The notes below the pieces were generated by a model. It had not been told where the DNA came from. It searched no databases and was given only the letters and a program-made list of their open reading frames with translations. Positions 33,021-33,982 of a stretch of DNA of 33,982 bases are shown here, piece by piece. Each line of letters starts with the position of its first letter. The stretch's first letter is position 1. Source of the stretch: Flavobacteriaceae bacterium. GTDB lineage: Bacteria; Bacteroidota; Bacteroidia; Flavobacteriales; Flavobacteriaceae. Made by a program: the position numbers and the translations under genes. The stretch is from positions 1 to 33,982 of the forward strand of contig JAAZVY010000015.1 in NCBI GenBank assembly GCA_018623195.1. The letters are read 5' to 3'.

Positions 33021-33419
33021 CTATTGTTTCTTAGGGAGTTTCAAGATCTTTCCGATTCCGAAAGCGAGATTCCAAGGTTCGTTAGCAGAATCGTAATATC
33101 CTAAAAAGGTCAGTTTTAATCCAGATTTTTTGCTTTGCCAAAAAATCCCGGCTCCATTCGCCGGAGCAACCTTTAAACTTTCTTGATTCTTAAATTTTAG
33201 GGAAGGTGCAAACAAAATGCCTGATTTACTACTGGGAGAATCAAACAAATAGAGTGTCGGCCCTCCTATATTTAAGTAAAAGGATTGCTCTTCATCAACC
33301 ATAAGGTTAACCTGACCTGTAGGCATGAATTCGAAGGATGTTTGGCCTTTAACTTGAAAGGATAATACAAAAAAACCTACACTAACTAGTGCGCGATAAA
33401 ATGTCTTTGATATTCTCAT
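33021..33419 (-). CDS. Small secreted protein of unknown function
   Basis: This 132-aa protein has a signal peptide (ALVSVGFFVLSFQVKGQ, cut after KGQ). The mature part is rich in alternating hydrophobic and polar residues (FYLNIGGPTLYLFD, GLKLTFLGYYD, NLAFGIGKILKL), suggesting beta strands in a small periplasmic or outer-membrane protein. No family is recognised. The start overlaps the stop of the upstream DUF6526-like gene by 4 bp. Confidence 0.7.
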   Translation of the reverse strand: MRISKTFYRALVSVGFFVLSFQVKGQTSFEFMPTGQVNLMVDEEQSFYLNIGGPTLYLFDSPSSKSGILFAPSLKFKNQESLKVAPANGAGIFWQSKKSGLKLTFLGYYDSANEPWNLAFGIGKILKLPKKQ

Positions 33420-33844
33420 ACTCTATGATAATCCCCTTTCCAATTTTTAATCTGGGCCTTGATTTCTTTCGCAGAAAGCTGCTCCTTAATCGCTCGATCT
33501 AGAAGCTCTAAATATTCCTCATCTGAAGCAAATCGAAGGGCGATTATTTGAGAAAATCTTAGTTCGGCGGGTAATGGTTTGCCCGTCATTATGAAATATC
33601 TCAAGCGTTCTTCGGCTCTAATAGCTCTATCTTGCGCCTTGAGTGCGAAGGTTCTGGTGAACCACATGAATAGAATGAAGATCGGGAACAACACGAGTAA
33701 CAAAGTAGCGATGTAAAAGTTATCCTCTGATGAGAAGATAAGATGACTCAATGTGCCTCCTGCAAAAAGGAGTATAAGAACGAAGAGTGCCCCGTGAAAA
33801 CCAGGAACCATTCGCGTGTGATTTTTAAAATTCTGTTCTTTCAT
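33416..33844 (-). CDS. DUF6526-like membrane protein
   Basis: This 142-aa protein begins MKEQNFKNHTRMVPGFHG, which I recognise as the start of a small two-helix membrane family of Bacteroidota (DUF6526, from memory). Two membrane helices (FVLILLFAGGTLSHLIF, ATLLLVLFPIFILFMWF) are followed by a charged cytoplasmic tail (RAIRAEERLRYF, LRFSQIIALRFASDEEYLEL). The function is unknown. It is coupled to the small secreted protein that follows it. Confidence 0.78.
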   Translation of the reverse strand: MKEQNFKNHTRMVPGFHGALFVLILLFAGGTLSHLIFSSEDNFYIATLLLVLFPIFILFMWFTRTFALKAQDRAIRAEERLRYFIMTGKPLPAELRFSQIIALRFASDEEYLELLDRAIKEQLSAKEIKAQIKNWKGDYHRV

Positions 33845-33944
33845 GTCAATTCTTTTGAAAAGGTGAATTTAAGCATTAAGATTCATTAGCTCCTTATCAA
33901 ATCTTTTTCATCTTTGCGGCAGTCAATCAAAGACTGTTTTTTCG

Positions 33945-33982
33945 ATGAGTTCACTGGGTCTTATTTTAAGTAATCGTCGGTA
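33945..33982 (+). CDS. Start of a plus-strand gene cut by the window edge
   Basis: An ATG opens a frame of 12 complete codons (MSSLGLILSNRR) to the end of the window. Upstream, CATCTTTGC near 33910 is one mismatch from the Bacteroidota -7 box, at a fitting distance. Too short to name. Confidence 0.4.
   Translation, partial: MSSLGLILSNRR

Noticed and set aside
1-33982. CRISPR array, insertion sequence or prophage
   Set aside because: No regularly spaced direct repeats, transposase, integrase or phage genes were seen in either strand.

Overview
The window looks like a chromosome segment from an aerobic, probably marine member of the Bacteroidota. The signs are lipoproteins with FG-GAP/VCBS repeats, an ASPIC/UnbV protein, a small DUF6526-like membrane protein, few Shine-Dalgarno sites, and promoters of the TTG-N19-TAnnTTTG type (clearest at 17934-17963). 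The order within the phylum cannot be settled from sequence reading alone.

Left edge (1-1209, minus): the two subunits of a molybdenum hydroxylase of the isoquinoline 1-oxidoreductase type. The large subunit runs off the window.

Centre (1418-15732): a complete [NiFe]-hydrogenase locus. A compact 13-gene minus-strand run reads hupS, hupL, an intercistronic hairpin, a maturation protease, two unrecognised small proteins (113 and 83 aa), a 490-aa TPR-like protein, hypA, hypB, hypF, hypC, hypD, hypE and an NHL-repeat beta-propeller. Most junctions overlap or are a few bases apart. The structural subunits closely resemble the cyanobacterial HupSL / group 2a uptake hydrogenases: there is no Tat signal, the proximal-cluster motif is C-x-G-N, and the large subunit carries RICGICGGSH and SCLVCTVHAHD. 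Nickel-handling genes flank the run: a HupE/UreJ-type permease with a His-rich, membrane-anchored DUF4198-like protein upstream (14100-15732), and a UreH/RcnA-like permease downstream on the opposite strand (1418-2014). Working model: nickel is captured and imported by the flanking genes and delivered by HypA/HypB. HypF, HypC, HypD and HypE build the Fe(CN)2CO centre, the protease trims HupL, and the cytoplasmic HupSL oxidises H2. No cytochrome b, quinone-reactive subunit or dedicated electron carrier is visible. The uncharacterised 113-aa, 83-aa, TPR and NHL proteins are therefore the most interesting unknowns.

Right part (16050-33982): ordinary accessory and housekeeping genes. These are an InlB-repeat/VCBS lipoprotein, a terminator, tRNA-Val(GAC), a small membrane protein with an XRE regulator under a textbook Bacteroidota promoter, a nitroreductase-sialidase pair, and two convergent PLP aminotransferases with export signals. 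They continue with a candidate structured small RNA or leader, an M19 dipeptidase coupled to a large ASPIC/UnbV lipoprotein, a DUF255 thioredoxin-like lipoprotein, an M14 carboxypeptidase, and three small membrane or secreted proteins. The first codons of another gene lie at the right edge.
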